The position numbers and the translations under genes were made by a program. From Pseudonocardia xinjiangensis (GTDB lineage Bacteria > Actinomycetota > Actinomycetes > Mycobacteriales > Pseudonocardiaceae), in the NCBI RefSeq assembly GCF_012911925.1, contig NZ_JAAXKY010000050.1, forward strand, positions 1 through 44,671: DNA of 44,671 bases. Reading direction: 5' to 3'. The notes under the pieces were generated by a model. The model was not told the origin of the DNA. It saw only the letters and a program-made list of their open reading frames with translations, and made no database searches. Positions 1-7,828 of this stretch are shown piece by piece. The stretch's first letter is position 1. Every line of letters starts with the position of its first letter.

Positions 1-1554
1 GGTGAGTGGGGGTGGGTCGACGCGGTAGGTGTGGCCGCTGGGTGTGGTCCAGAGGATCGTGCCGTCGGGGTACTGGCTGACGCTCCAGCCCGGCATGCCC
101 TTCAACCGGTGATGGGGTCGGCATTTGGGGCCGAGGTTGGCCGCGGAGGTGGGCCCGTCGCCCGCGACGGGGTCGAAGGGGATGTTGTGGTCGAGGTCGC
201 AGCGGTTCGCGGGTACCCGGCAGCCCGGCCCTTGGCAGTACTGGTGCCGCGCGATGACGTGTTCGGTCAGGTGCGGTGGTGGGCGGTAGCGGGTGGTGCC
301 GTAGTCGAGCAGTGCGCCGCTGAGAGGGTCGGTGACCAGGCGGTGCCAGATGCTGTCGGGGTCGGCGGCCAACTGGCGGGCGTGGTCGGCGGGGATGGGG
401 CCGTAGCCGGCGAGCTCACCGGGTTCGTCGGAGACGCCGCGGAGGGTGTCGAGGGGGACGGTGACCCGGATCTGTATCGAGACTTTGTTGGTGACGGTGG
501 GGACACCGCCCGGGGGCGCGAGCCCGGGGAGCCGGTCGGAGCCGGGTGCGGCTGGTCCGATCCCTGCTGGAGGACCGGTGGGATCAGGCTCGGTCGTGCC
601 TAGAAGTCGGCCGGCGCTCCCCGGGTCAGCGTTCCCGACGCCGGCACTGGCGGTGCCGGTTGTGGTCGACCGAGGGGCCGCAGAGCGGGCAGCGGTAGCG
701 GTGCCTTCCTCCGGACCGGTCTGGGCAGTGGTGGCCGAGGGACTACTGGCGGCGGTCTGCTGCGCGGCCGTGCTGCAGAACCCGGTGTCGCGTAGCACCA
801 GGTCGACCAGCGCATCCGCCCGCCGGGCCGCCATCGGGCGTTCATCGGCGCTGCCGCAGCCGCGGGCGTGCTGATCCAGCACCGCGAACACCCCGACCGC
901 CTCCGCCGCCGGCAATGTGGCCGACAGGGTGGCCATCCCGTCGCGTTCCGGGTAGAGCACCACGGCCCGCTCGCGCCGCTTGCGTTCCCGCCGCCGGGCG
1001 GCGGCCTCGCTGTCGGCGCGTAGTACCGCCCGCCGCAGCGCGGCCCGCAGCTGTCCGGTGGTCTGCTGCGGCGCCCGCGCGAGCACTTTCTGTTCCACCG
1101 CAGCGGCGGCGTCGGGGTGCAGGTCGGTACAGGCCTCGGCGATGATCCGCGCCTTCGGCAAGGTGATCGACCCGGTCTGCAGGGCAGCGAAGGTGGCTGG
1201 GAACTGCTCCACCAGCTGCCGGGCCTCTCCGACCCGCCAGGCGGTGCCGCCGGGCGAGAGGCGCAGCATCATCCCGACCTCGGCCTGCGCGGACTCCACC
1301 GCCTGCACCGCGGTCAGACCCGCGGCGGGGTTGGTCTCGGCTGCGGCGACGAACTGGGTGATCTCTGCGTACTGGCGGGCCTGTGCCCAGGCGATGACCT
1401 TCTCCCAGGCCCCGATCCGCTCCAGCGCCTCGAACCCGTCCACGGGTGGTCCGGCCTGATCGAGGATCAGCACCGCCATACCGTCGGGAGCGACCTCGGT
1501 CCACGCCAGTGGCGCGGATGGCGGCACCACCCGGTGAGTGTCGATATCGAACAT
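1..1554 (-). CDS. DUF222 / HNH endonuclease family protein (13E12-type), 3' end outside window
   Basis: An open frame of 518 codons runs from ATG at 1554 to the left edge with no stop, so the C-terminus is missing. The N-terminal two thirds look like the alpha-helical DUF222 domain of the actinobacterial 13E12 repeat family. Around residues 270-350 lies an Ala/Thr/Pro-rich linker. The HNH nuclease domain begins near residue 435, with the pairs CQGPGC and RCDLDHN (His456) followed by a CRPHH segment, which is the Cys/His pattern of a zinc-bound HNH fold. The family is multicopy in actinobacteria and its role is poorly known; mobile-element association and DNA cleavage are inferred from the fold only. 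The hexamer TAGAGT (1567-1562) lies 7 bases before the ATG with no Shine-Dalgarno, suggesting a leaderless mRNA. Family assignment is confident; function is not. Confidence 0.85.
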   Translation of the reverse strand, partial: MFDIDTHRVVPPSAPLAWTEVAPDGMAVLILDQAGPPVDGFEALERIGAWEKVIAWAQARQYAEITQFVAAAETNPAAGLTAVQAVESAQAEVGMMLRLSPGGTAWRVGEARQLVEQFPATFAALQTGSITLPKARIIAEACTDLHPDAAAAVEQKVLARAPQQTTGQLRAALRRAVLRADSEAAARRRERKRRERAVVLYPERDGMATLSATLPAAEAVGVFAVLDQHARGCGSADERPMAARRADALVDLVLRDTGFCSTAAQQTAASSPSATTAQTGPEEGTATAARSAAPRSTTTGTASAGVGNADPGSAGRLLGTTEPDPTGPPAGIGPAAPGSDRLPGLAPPGGVPTVTNKVSIQIRVTVPLDTLRGVSDEPGELAGYGPIPADHARQLAADPDSIWHRLVTDPLSGALLDYGTTRYRPPPHLTEHVIARHQYCQGPGCRVPANRCDLDHNIPFDPVAGDGPTSAANLGPKCRPHHRLKGMPGWSVSQYPDGTILWTTPSGHTYRVDPPPLT

Positions 1555-1561
1555 ACGTTCG

Positions 1562-1567
1562 ACTCTA
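1562..1567 (-). promoter_or_regulatory. Putative -10 box of the HNH gene (leaderless)
   Basis: TAGAGT on the minus strand fits the actinobacterial TAnnnT -10 consensus and sits 7 bases from the ATG at 1554, so transcription would start at or next to the start codon. No ribosome binding site is present. I see no clear -35 box. Confidence 0.45.
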
Positions 1568-1677
1568 TCCGCGGCCCCCGACAGAATCGACGACAGCGCC
1601 GCGAGATCCGCCTGATCGCCCTCGCAGGGGCGCACGCACGACTCTCGAAATGATCACGGCCCGTGGGAAGGCGCTGC

Positions 1678-1683
1678 TAGGCT
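1678..1683 (+). promoter_or_regulatory. Putative -10 box of the trpS leader transcript
   Basis: TAGGCT fits TAnnnT and lies 6 bases before the GTG of the leader peptide at 1690. The transcript would therefore begin at about that GTG, making the leader peptide leaderless, which would explain why it has no Shine-Dalgarno. No convincing -35 element is visible. Confidence 0.45.
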
Positions 1684-1689
1684 GGCGGA

Positions 1690-1749
1690 GTGCGCACGAT
1701 CGTGAAGTTCTGGTGGCCGCCGGCAGGCGGCTCCTCCGACGTGCGCTGA
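1690..1749 (+). CDS. trpS leader peptide with tandem Trp codons
   Basis: A 19-codon frame opens with GTG at 1690 and stops with TGA at 1747-1749. It reads VRTIVKFWWPPAGGSSDVR, with two consecutive Trp codons at 1711-1716. Its position just before a terminator hairpin and trpS, with the Trp codons abutting the first of four alternating RNA arms, marks it as the sensor of a ribosome-mediated attenuator. When charged tRNA-Trp is scarce the ribosome stalls on the Trp pair and masks arm 1. Two adjacent Trp codons in 19 is far above chance. Leader peptides with Trp runs are known for actinobacterial trp genes; this exact one I have not matched to a record. Confidence 0.8.
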   Translation: MRTIVKFWWPPAGGSSDVR

Positions 1750-1787
1750 CACCCAGCACACCCTCCCAGGCCGCCCGCGCAGGCGGC
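1716..1787 (+). promoter_or_regulatory. Trp attenuator: protector, antiterminator and terminator arms
   Basis: Four six-base arms alternate: arm 1 GCCGCC (1716-1721, abutting the Trp codons), arm 2 GGCGGC (1726-1731), arm 3 GCCGCC (1770-1775) and arm 4 GGCGGC (1782-1787). Pairing 1:2 is a protector, 2:3 an antiterminator and 3:4 the terminator. A ribosome stalled on the Trp codons would cover arm 1, free arm 2 for arm 3 and let transcription run into trpS. The arms are seen directly; the mechanism is inferred from the classical attenuation model. Confidence 0.8.
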
Positions 1788-1789
1788 CT
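1768..1789 (+). terminator. Attenuator terminator hairpin upstream of trpS
   Basis: A perfect 8-bp stem (AGGCCGCC at 1768-1775 with GGCGGCCT at 1782-1789) encloses the loop CGCGCA and is followed by TTCGTCGTGT, a modest U-containing tail typical of GC-rich actinobacteria. It lies 53 bases before the trpS start. Confidence 0.75.
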
Positions 1790-1842
1790 TCGTCGTGTCC
1801 GGGGCCGTCGCGGGGTGGCCGCCGACCCGAGGAAAACACACG

Positions 1843-2847
1843 ATGCGACTCTCCGGGATCACCCCGTCCGGCCACGCCCAGCTCGGCAACCACCTGGGCG
1901 CGATCCAGCGCTGGGTGTCCGACGGCGGCCCGGACGACCTGTACTTCGTGTCCGACCTGCACGCGATGACGACCACCCACAACCCGGGCAGGCTGCGGGC
2001 GCGGACCAGCGAGATGCTGGCCGTGCTGTTGGCGTCCGGGATTCCGGCCGAGCGGGTGTTCGTGCAGTCGGATCTGGCGCGCGAGCTGGGTGCGCTGACC
2101 TGGATCCTGGAGTGCACCTGCAGCTACGGCGAGGCAGCGCGGATGATCCAGTTCAAGGAGAAGGGCAGCGGACAGCCCGGCGTGCGGCTGAGCCTGCTGA
2201 CGTATCCGGTGCTGATGGCCGCGGACATCCTGCTGCCGGGCGCGGATGAGGTTCCGGTGGGCGAGGACCAGAACCAGCACGTCGAGCTGGCGCGGGCGCT
2301 GGCCCGGCGGTTCAACAGCACCTACGGCGAGGTGTTCACCGTGCCACGGGCGGTGCTGCCACCGACCGGGGCGCGGGTGCGCGACCTGGCCGACCCGGAG
2401 CGCAAGATGTCGAAGTCGGCGCGGGACGCCGCCGGGGTGGTGTTCGTGCTGGACGAGCCCGACCTGATCCGGCGCAAGGTGCGGCGGGCGGTGACGGACG
2501 GGTCGACCGGCGTCGCGTACGCGCCGGAGGAGCGCCCCGGAGTGGCCAACCTGCTGGAGATCCTGGCCGGCTGCCGCGGTGGCCGGCCGGCGGATCTGGC
2601 CGGCGAGTTCACGTCCTACGGCGCGCTGAAGGAGGCCGTGGCCGACGCGGTGATCGAGACGCTCCGCCCGATCCGAGAGCGGACGGTCGAGCTGCTCGCC
2701 GACCCGGGTGAGCTGGCCCAGGTGCGCGCGGAGGGCGCCGCCCGCGCTGTGGAACGGGGGGAGCACCGCCTGAGCTCGGCGATGCGGTTGATCGGCGCGG
2801 GCGCCCAGCACCCGGGCGCGCTCACGAACGCAATCACGCACGCGTAG
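1843..2847 (+). CDS. trpS: Tryptophan--tRNA ligase
   Basis: This cytosolic class I aminoacyl-tRNA synthetase charges tRNA-Trp with tryptophan using ATP. The 334-residue length is normal for bacterial TrpS. The HIGH-type signature appears as SGHAQLGNH (residues 9-17) and the KMSKS loop is exact at 188-192. The segment GADEVPVGEDQNQHVELAR is the typical TrpS QHxE region. I chose ATG 1843 because GAGGAA at 1829-1834 gives a good ribosome binding site and the protein then starts at the first beta strand; an upstream in-frame start at 1795 would overlap the tail of the terminator. The gene sits behind a Trp-codon attenuator, so expression should rise when charged tRNA-Trp runs low. The following 275 bases lack a gene. 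Confidence 0.97.
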   Translation: MRLSGITPSGHAQLGNHLGAIQRWVSDGGPDDLYFVSDLHAMTTTHNPGRLRARTSEMLAVLLASGIPAERVFVQSDLARELGALTWILECTCSYGEAARMIQFKEKGSGQPGVRLSLLTYPVLMAADILLPGADEVPVGEDQNQHVELARALARRFNSTYGEVFTVPRAVLPPTGARVRDLADPERKMSKSARDAAGVVFVLDEPDLIRRKVRRAVTDGSTGVAYAPEERPGVANLLEILAGCRGGRPADLAGEFTSYGALKEAVADAVIETLRPIRERTVELLADPGELAQVRAEGAARAVERGEHRLSSAMRLIGAGAQHPGALTNAITHA

Positions 2848-3122
2848 AAGCACGTCGGTCTCAGAAGACGAGAAGACCGGGCTGGATGTGGGACGCCATC
2901 TCACGGGAGATCGGAGCGTGAAGCGTCGTCAGGTCGCCGGGGGTTCCCTGAGAAGGGCTTGCCGGTCGTCTGGTCCCGGTGGCCACCTAGCAGCCCGTGA
3001 GCGACTGACCGCCTGGCAAGCACGGCGTTCTGCTGGAACCTCGCGGGCTCGGCAGTCGAGCGACTCGCATCCGTCCTAGGGCTCGGGACGCTTCGCCTTC
3101 ACCCTGTGCCAGGCTTCCGGCC
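2848..3122. other. Intergenic region after trpS
   Basis: No convincing gene or RNA is visible in these 275 bases. A weak CGGTCT/AGACCG hairpin (2856-2879) may end the trpS transcript. CAGGCT at 3110-3115 could be a -10 box for the next gene, 7 bases before its ATG. Confidence 0.4.
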
Positions 3123-3491
3123 ATGCCGCGGGCTCGATTCTTGTTCGATCCGGGGTCCGGGGCTGTTTTGTGGCCGACAGAGGTGCAGGACCAGGAGTAC
3201 TGGGGGCATCCGGCCTGCCTGGAGGTGCTACCGATCAGCGCGGCCCTTCGGGATGAGCTGACCCGGTTGATCGAGTGGTACGACAGATCATTGAACTGGG
3301 ACTACCCGCCCGACCCGGGGCCTTGGCGCGAGCCGGAGTGCCAGGCCTTCAATGCCGCCGTGCGGCGCGCACTCGACCAGCTGCGCGCCGAACTCGGTGA
3401 CCAATGGGCGATCGAGGACCAGTTCAGAGAAGAGCACGAGGATCCGGACCTCGACCGGTACCTCGCCAACCCGTCCGCCTTTCGGCGATGA
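3123..3491 (+). CDS. Small hypothetical protein
   Basis: A 122-residue acidic, Trp-rich soluble protein that I cannot assign to a family with certainty. The N-terminal strand RARFLFDPGSGAVLWP, the middle helix with LTRLIEWYDRSLNWDYPPDP and the C-terminal charged helix look like a compact globular fold. Short proteins of this general kind (an opening beta strand with LW, then L-Ser-x-x-L and a W-rich helix) are common, uncharacterised and often leaderless in actinobacteria. The start is ATG 3123, with CAGGCT 7 bases upstream and no good Shine-Dalgarno. Codon usage matches its neighbours, so I treat it as a real gene. Function unknown. Confidence 0.7.
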   Translation: MPRARFLFDPGSGAVLWPTEVQDQEYWGHPACLEVLPISAALRDELTRLIEWYDRSLNWDYPPDPGPWREPECQAFNAAVRRALDQLRAELGDQWAIEDQFREEHEDPDLDRYLANPSAFRR

Positions 3492-3640
3492 TCCCCCGCG
3501 CCACCGCTGTCGGGCGTTGCCAGATCGATGAGATCGCGCACGCGTAGGTGAGCACCCGGCGCAGGCCGGCCCCCCGCGGCTTACCGGCGCTCACCCCGGG
3601 AATCACCTCTATCAGGTGGCGTGGGGGTCGGTCGGCACGG

Positions 3641-3680
3641 GCAACATCTCGTGACTTCGGCAAAGGTCACGAGATGTTGC
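3641..3680. promoter_or_regulatory. Perfect 15-bp inverted repeat before the peroxidase operon
   Basis: GCAACATCTCGTGAC (3641-3655) and GTCACGAGATGTTGC (3666-3680) are exact reverse complements separated by 10 bases. The right arm ends one base before the Shine-Dalgarno GGAGGG (3681-3686) of the next gene. It could be a repressor operator or an mRNA hairpin controlling access to the ribosome binding site. It is too close to the gene to be an ordinary terminator of the upstream gene. Symmetry is seen; role is inferred. Confidence 0.75.
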
Positions 3681-3691
3681 GGAGGGATTTC

Positions 3692-4279
3692 ATGGCGGCC
3701 ATGGGAGGAGCGACCCAGTCTGCTCAGCCGGAGCGACCGGGCCGGACGGACGGGGTGGCGGGCGAGTTCACCGTCTTCTGCAGGATCAAGCCGGGCCACG
3801 CGGATGAACTGCGTGAGGTGCTCGACGAACTCATGGACGCAATGGGGACGGGCGACCGGGCCGCGCTGAGACAGATCGGCACGTTGCACGACGCGCGGCA
3901 CGTGATCTTCGACAACGACACGCAGTTGCTGTTCGCCAGTGTCTTCGACGGGTCCTGGGACACCTACATCGACGACTTCGCGACGACGGTGGTGGGGGAG
4001 AGGTTCGACCGGGTCTTCTCCCACACGGAAGGGTTCCCCGGCGTCAAGGATCCCAACGTGAAGGAGTGGTTCGTCGCCCAGCAGGAGCCTGCGCTCGTCT
4101 TCGTCAGCTCCTATCCCGACCTCACCGTCAAGCAGATCTGGAAAGACCAGAGAGTGAACGAGGCGTTCCAGGCGGTGCTCGACAGCTCGGAGTTCCAGGC
4201 GGCGCTCGAAAATCCGGCCAACAAGGAGCTGCTGGCCTCGCCGGCCTTCCAGAAACTGCTCGACCAAGCCGCGGGCTGA
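3692..4279 (+). CDS. Hypothetical protein of the DyP operon, probable dimeric alpha-beta-barrel fold
   Basis: A 195-residue soluble protein. The segment beginning GEFTVFCRIKPGHADELREVL, followed by the HDARHVIFDNDTQLLFASVFDGSW stretch (residues about 75-98), resembles the ferredoxin-like strand-helix repeats of the dimeric alpha-beta-barrel (ABM/DyP-like) superfamily, in which heme or small-molecule binding is common. The C-terminal third is helical with a run of conserved-looking Ala/Leu/Asn. Start ATG 3692 is chosen for the strong Shine-Dalgarno GGAGGG five bases upstream; the in-frame ATG at 3674 lies within the inverted repeat. It is the first gene of a co-directional cluster with a DyP peroxidase, a transporter and a catalase-like protein, so a role in peroxide or oxidised-substrate handling is plausible but unproven. 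Confidence 0.75.
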   Translation: MAAMGGATQSAQPERPGRTDGVAGEFTVFCRIKPGHADELREVLDELMDAMGTGDRAALRQIGTLHDARHVIFDNDTQLLFASVFDGSWDTYIDDFATTVVGERFDRVFSHTEGFPGVKDPNVKEWFVAQQEPALVFVSSYPDLTVKQIWKDQRVNEAFQAVLDSSEFQAALENPANKELLASPAFQKLLDQAAG

Positions 4280-4337
4280 CCTCGCCGAACCCACCCTGAG
4301 TGGATCGATGTGACGTACCTGGGGAGAAACGACAGTC

Positions 4338-5687
4338 ATGAGCGCGGAGGCAACCGACGTACCGAGCGTGAGCCTGGAGATCGACGACATCCAGAGCGGA
4401 GCGCTGCGCCCCCGGCCGTCGCCGTACGTGGGGAAGTTCTTCGTCCTCCGCGTCGACGACCGGCGGGACGGCCGCGCCATGCTGCGGCGGCTGCTTCCCG
4501 CGGTCGACGGTGGCCTCGCCGGCGCCGATCCCGATCACGATGCCTGGGCCTCCGTGGCCGTCACCCACCAGGGTCTACGCGCCCTCGGGGTGCCCCGGGA
4601 CTCGCTCGACAGCTTCCCGCTTCCGTTCCGGCAGGGGATGGCGGCCCGAGCCGAACTGATCGGTGACGTCGGCGAGAGCGATCCCGCCCGGTGGGAGCCA
4701 CCCTTCGGCACGTCCGATGTTCACCTCGTGGTGAGTGCGCTCTCGCCCGATGCGGCCCGTCTGGAGAAGGCGTTGGAGCGGGTCCGTACCGCCTACCAGG
4801 AGACGTCCGGTGTCGAGGTGATCTGGCAGCAGGACATCCGCCAGCTCCCGACCGGGCGCACCACGCTCGGCTTTCGCGACGGGATCAGCCATCCGGGCAT
4901 CGAGGGCAGCGGAGTGCTCGGCACCAATCCGCAGGAGGCCCCGCTCAAGGCCGGCGAGTTCATCCTCGGCTATCCCGATGAGACCGGGAACCTGCCGCCC
5001 ATGCCGCAGCCCGACGTGCTGGGACGCAACGGCACGTACCTGGCCGTCCGCAAGATCCACACCAAGGTGGCGGCCTGGCGTCAGTACCTGACCAAGAACA
5101 CATCGAGTCCGGAGGAGGAGGCACTGCTGGCGGCGAAGATGATCGGGCGCTGGCCGAGCGGGGCACCGTTGACCCTGTCCCCCGACCACGACGATGCGGA
5201 ACTGGGCAACGATCCGCGCCGCAACAACGACTTCCTCTACCGGGAGAACGACGATCGCGGTTTCCGATGTCCCGCCGGGGCGCACATCCGACGGGTCAAC
5301 CCGCGCGATGCCGACATCATCGGGGCGGCGCGGCTGCACCACATCATCCGTCGCGGCACCACCTACGGCCCGCCGTTGCCGGAGGGCGTGCTCGAGGACG
5401 ACGGCGCCGATCGAGGCCTCATCGGAGTCTTCATCGGCGCCCACCTGGACCGGCAGTTCGAGTTCATCAAGTCGGAATGGGTCAACGACGGGAACTTCAT
5501 CGGGTACTCGGGCGAGAAGGACCCGGTGGCCGGGCACCACGACGGGACGGGCAGCGTCACCATCCCGCAGCGGCCGATCCGGCGGCGCCTGCAGGACATG
5601 CCGAGCTTCGTGGTGACGCGGGGTGGCGAGTACTGCTTCCTGCCGGGTCTGCGTGCGCTGCGCTGGCTCTCCGAGCTGGACACCTGA
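4338..5687 (+). CDS. Dye-decolorizing (DyP-type) heme peroxidase, cytosolic long form
   Basis: This 449-residue protein has the DyP hallmarks: GFRDG at 178-182 with the catalytic distal Asp181, the proximal heme-ligand His316 in GAHIRRVNPR, and the distal Arg in HHIIRRGTTYG (338/339). DyP enzymes use hydrogen peroxide to oxidise dyes, phenolics and other bulky substrates. There is no Tat or Sec signal, and the length, with insertions relative to the short EfeB type, fits the long (class C/D, or V) DyPs, so it should act in the cytosol. It starts 58 bases after the preceding gene and is followed 40 bases later by a BASS-type transporter. A second, Tat-exported DyP lies at 36136-37365. The physiological substrate is unknown. 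Confidence 0.93.
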   Translation: MSAEATDVPSVSLEIDDIQSGALRPRPSPYVGKFFVLRVDDRRDGRAMLRRLLPAVDGGLAGADPDHDAWASVAVTHQGLRALGVPRDSLDSFPLPFRQGMAARAELIGDVGESDPARWEPPFGTSDVHLVVSALSPDAARLEKALERVRTAYQETSGVEVIWQQDIRQLPTGRTTLGFRDGISHPGIEGSGVLGTNPQEAPLKAGEFILGYPDETGNLPPMPQPDVLGRNGTYLAVRKIHTKVAAWRQYLTKNTSSPEEEALLAAKMIGRWPSGAPLTLSPDHDDAELGNDPRRNNDFLYRENDDRGFRCPAGAHIRRVNPRDADIIGAARLHHIIRRGTTYGPPLPEGVLEDDGADRGLIGVFIGAHLDRQFEFIKSEWVNDGNFIGYSGEKDPVAGHHDGTGSVTIPQRPIRRRLQDMPSFVVTRGGEYCFLPGLRALRWLSELDT

Positions 5688-5727
5688 CGGCCATGGCCGG
5701 CGGGTGGCACCGTGATGGGAGATCGCC

Positions 5728-6609
5728 ATGAGCGTGTTGCAGACACTGCAGAGCCTGTTCACCCTCGCCTTCGTGGTGACGAGCATGCTGGGCATGGGCC
5801 TGAGTCTCACCGTCTCCCAGATCGTTGCGCCGCTCCGGAATGCGCGGTTGGTGGCCCTGTCCCTGGCCGTGAACTTCGTCGTCGTCCCCGCGGTCGCGTT
5901 CGGCCTCTCCAGGGTCATCCCGCTCGACCAGGACGTGCAGATCGGGTTGTTGCTGATCGGCACCGCAGCCGGCGCACCGTTCTTGCCCAAACTCGCCCAG
6001 ATCGCCAAGGCGGACATCGCGTTCGCCGTGGGACTGATGACGATTCTGATGCTGGTGACGATCGTCTACCTGCCGCTCGTACTGCCGCTGCTGCTGCCGG
6101 GAATCGAGGTCAGTGCCCTGGAAATCGCGTTGTCCCTGATTGTGACGATGCTGGTGCCGCTGGTCGTCGGGCTGCTCATCAAGGCTCGATACGAGGGCAT
6201 CGCGCAGGCTATGCAGCCGGCAATGGCGCAGATCTCGACGATCAGCCTGGTGCTGCTTCTGGTGCTGATGCTGGCGCTGAACTTCAGGAATGTGATCGCC
6301 CTGTTCGGCACCGGAGCCATCATCGCCACGCTGCTGTTCATCGTGATCGCGGTCCTGGCGGGGTACGTACTCGGTGGTCCGCGCACGAGCACGAAGCAGG
6401 TACTGGCACTGGGTACGGGCCAGCGGAACCTGTCGGCCGCCTTCATCATCGCGACGAGCAACTTCGCCGGCCAGCCGAACGTACTGGTCTATGTGGCCGC
6501 AGCGGGACTCGTGGGAATGGTCGTCCTGTTCCCGACGGCAGGAGAGTTCGGTAAACGCGCCAAGGTCATCCCGGGGACGGATCAGCCGGCGGCCTCCGGG
6601 CAGGCGTGA
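5728..6609 (+). CDS. Bile acid:sodium symporter (BASS) family transporter
   Basis: A 293-residue integral membrane protein with about nine to ten hydrophobic segments across its length. The motif LGTGQRNLSAAFIIA near residue 230 matches the conserved GQRN/SAA region of BASS (SBF) family proteins, and GTAAGAPFLPKLAQIAKAD near residue 80 fits the first crossover region. Known family members cotransport organic anions (bile acids, pyruvate, pantoate) with sodium. Here it lies inside a peroxidase/catalase-like operon, 40 bases after the DyP gene and 89 before the catalase-like gene, so its cargo may be the substrate or product of those enzymes. That link is an inference from gene order. Confidence 0.88.
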   Translation: MSVLQTLQSLFTLAFVVTSMLGMGLSLTVSQIVAPLRNARLVALSLAVNFVVVPAVAFGLSRVIPLDQDVQIGLLLIGTAAGAPFLPKLAQIAKADIAFAVGLMTILMLVTIVYLPLVLPLLLPGIEVSALEIALSLIVTMLVPLVVGLLIKARYEGIAQAMQPAMAQISTISLVLLLVLMLALNFRNVIALFGTGAIIATLLFIVIAVLAGYVLGGPRTSTKQVLALGTGQRNLSAAFIIATSNFAGQPNVLVYVAAAGLVGMVVLFPTAGEFGKRAKVIPGTDQPAASGQA

Positions 6610-6698
6610 GCGCCCGATGAGGCTCCGAACGACCGTCCCGCACCGCCAGGTCGACACCACGGCGTCCGCGGAAACCGCAGAGAGGACCGGTCGAGGAC

Positions 6699-7820
6699 AT
6701 GGCACCACAGTTCGTTCCCTACACGGCGGACGTCGAGACCGTTGAACCCCGGTTCGACGAGGACCTGCAGACGGTCATCGAGAAGACAGAGCGCTACATC
6801 GCCGAGTCCGTCGCGGCCGGCGCCACCGGCCGGGCCGTCCGCGACGCCCATGCCAAGGGGTATGGCCTCGTCCGGGGGGAGGTCGAGATCCTGGGTGGGC
6901 TCCCCGACGAGTACGCGCAGGGCATCTACGCCACCCCGGGACGACATGACGCACTGATCCGGTTCTCCAACGGTTCCCCCCACGCCGGAGCGGACGCGCG
7001 GCTCGGCAGCGCGACCGGGCTGGCGCTGAAGATCTTCGACATCGACGGCCCGACTCTGCTGGCGGACGAGCCCGACACCCGCACCTTCGACTACACCAAC
7101 ATCAACGGACCGATCTTCTTCTGCAACACGGTCGACCACTACCTGTTCATCCAGGACCTCTTCCTCGAAGCGCCGAGCTACTTCGCCCAGGGCCGGCCCG
7201 GAGCCCATCGCTTCTTCCGTGACTTCGTGACCGGGAAGGGGACGCTCGACCCGGAGGACTGGGCATGGGACGAGTTCCTGGCATTCCTCCGGCTGTCCCA
7301 GATATCACCGATGAACGTGCTGCTGTCGACCTACTGGACCATGGGCGCGGTCCGGCACGGCGACTACATGGCCAAGGTCCGCATCGCCCCCGACCCCTCC
7401 TTCGCCGACGCCGTGGTCCGGCGCCGCATCGACCCGACGTCGGCGGCGGAGGTCTTCCGGCCGGCCTTGGTGGCGGAGCTGTCGGAACGCCCGTATGCCT
7501 TCGACATCCAGGTCCAGCTGTGTACCGATCTGGAGCGGATGCCGGTCGAGGACGTCACCGTGGAGTGGCCCGAGCGGCTCTCTCCGTTCATCACGGTGGC
7601 CACGCTGCGGATCCCACAGCAGGACATCTCAGGTGACGGCAACCTCGAGAAGATGGATGCGCTCTCCTTCACGCCGTGGCGGGTGACGGCCGAGCACGCG
7701 CCCCTCGGCAACATCATGCGCGCACGCAAGAAGGTCTACCGCCACTCCTCGATCCTTCGCCACAAGCTCAACGAGCAGCAGCGCACAGAACCCCGCAGCG
7801 CCGACGAGCTGCTGCCGTGA
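6699..7820 (+). CDS. Catalase-family heme protein (mini-catalase-like)
   Basis: A 373-residue protein, shorter than classical catalases (480 or more), like the catalase-related peroxidases and allene-oxide-synthase-like proteins. Recognisable elements are the distal His51 in DAHAKGYG, RFSN at 88-91 followed by the ATGLALKIF strand, FFCNTVDHY in the middle, and the C-terminal heme-side segment NIMRARKKVYRHSSILRH, which carries the Arg...Tyr pattern of the proximal ligand. These proteins can act on organic or lipid hydroperoxides rather than dismuting hydrogen peroxide quickly. No signal peptide. It is the last gene of the cluster starting at 3692 and is convergent with the permease gene ending 8 bases downstream. 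Confidence 0.87.
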   Translation: MAPQFVPYTADVETVEPRFDEDLQTVIEKTERYIAESVAAGATGRAVRDAHAKGYGLVRGEVEILGGLPDEYAQGIYATPGRHDALIRFSNGSPHAGADARLGSATGLALKIFDIDGPTLLADEPDTRTFDYTNINGPIFFCNTVDHYLFIQDLFLEAPSYFAQGRPGAHRFFRDFVTGKGTLDPEDWAWDEFLAFLRLSQISPMNVLLSTYWTMGAVRHGDYMAKVRIAPDPSFADAVVRRRIDPTSAAEVFRPALVAELSERPYAFDIQVQLCTDLERMPVEDVTVEWPERLSPFITVATLRIPQQDISGDGNLEKMDALSFTPWRVTAEHAPLGNIMRARKKVYRHSSILRHKLNEQQRTEPRSADELLP

Positions 7821-7828
7821 CCCCTCGG

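Noticed and set aside
2848..3122. tRNA or small RNA gene after trpS
   Set aside because: No T-loop GGTTCGANTCC-like segment or cloverleaf pairing is visible.
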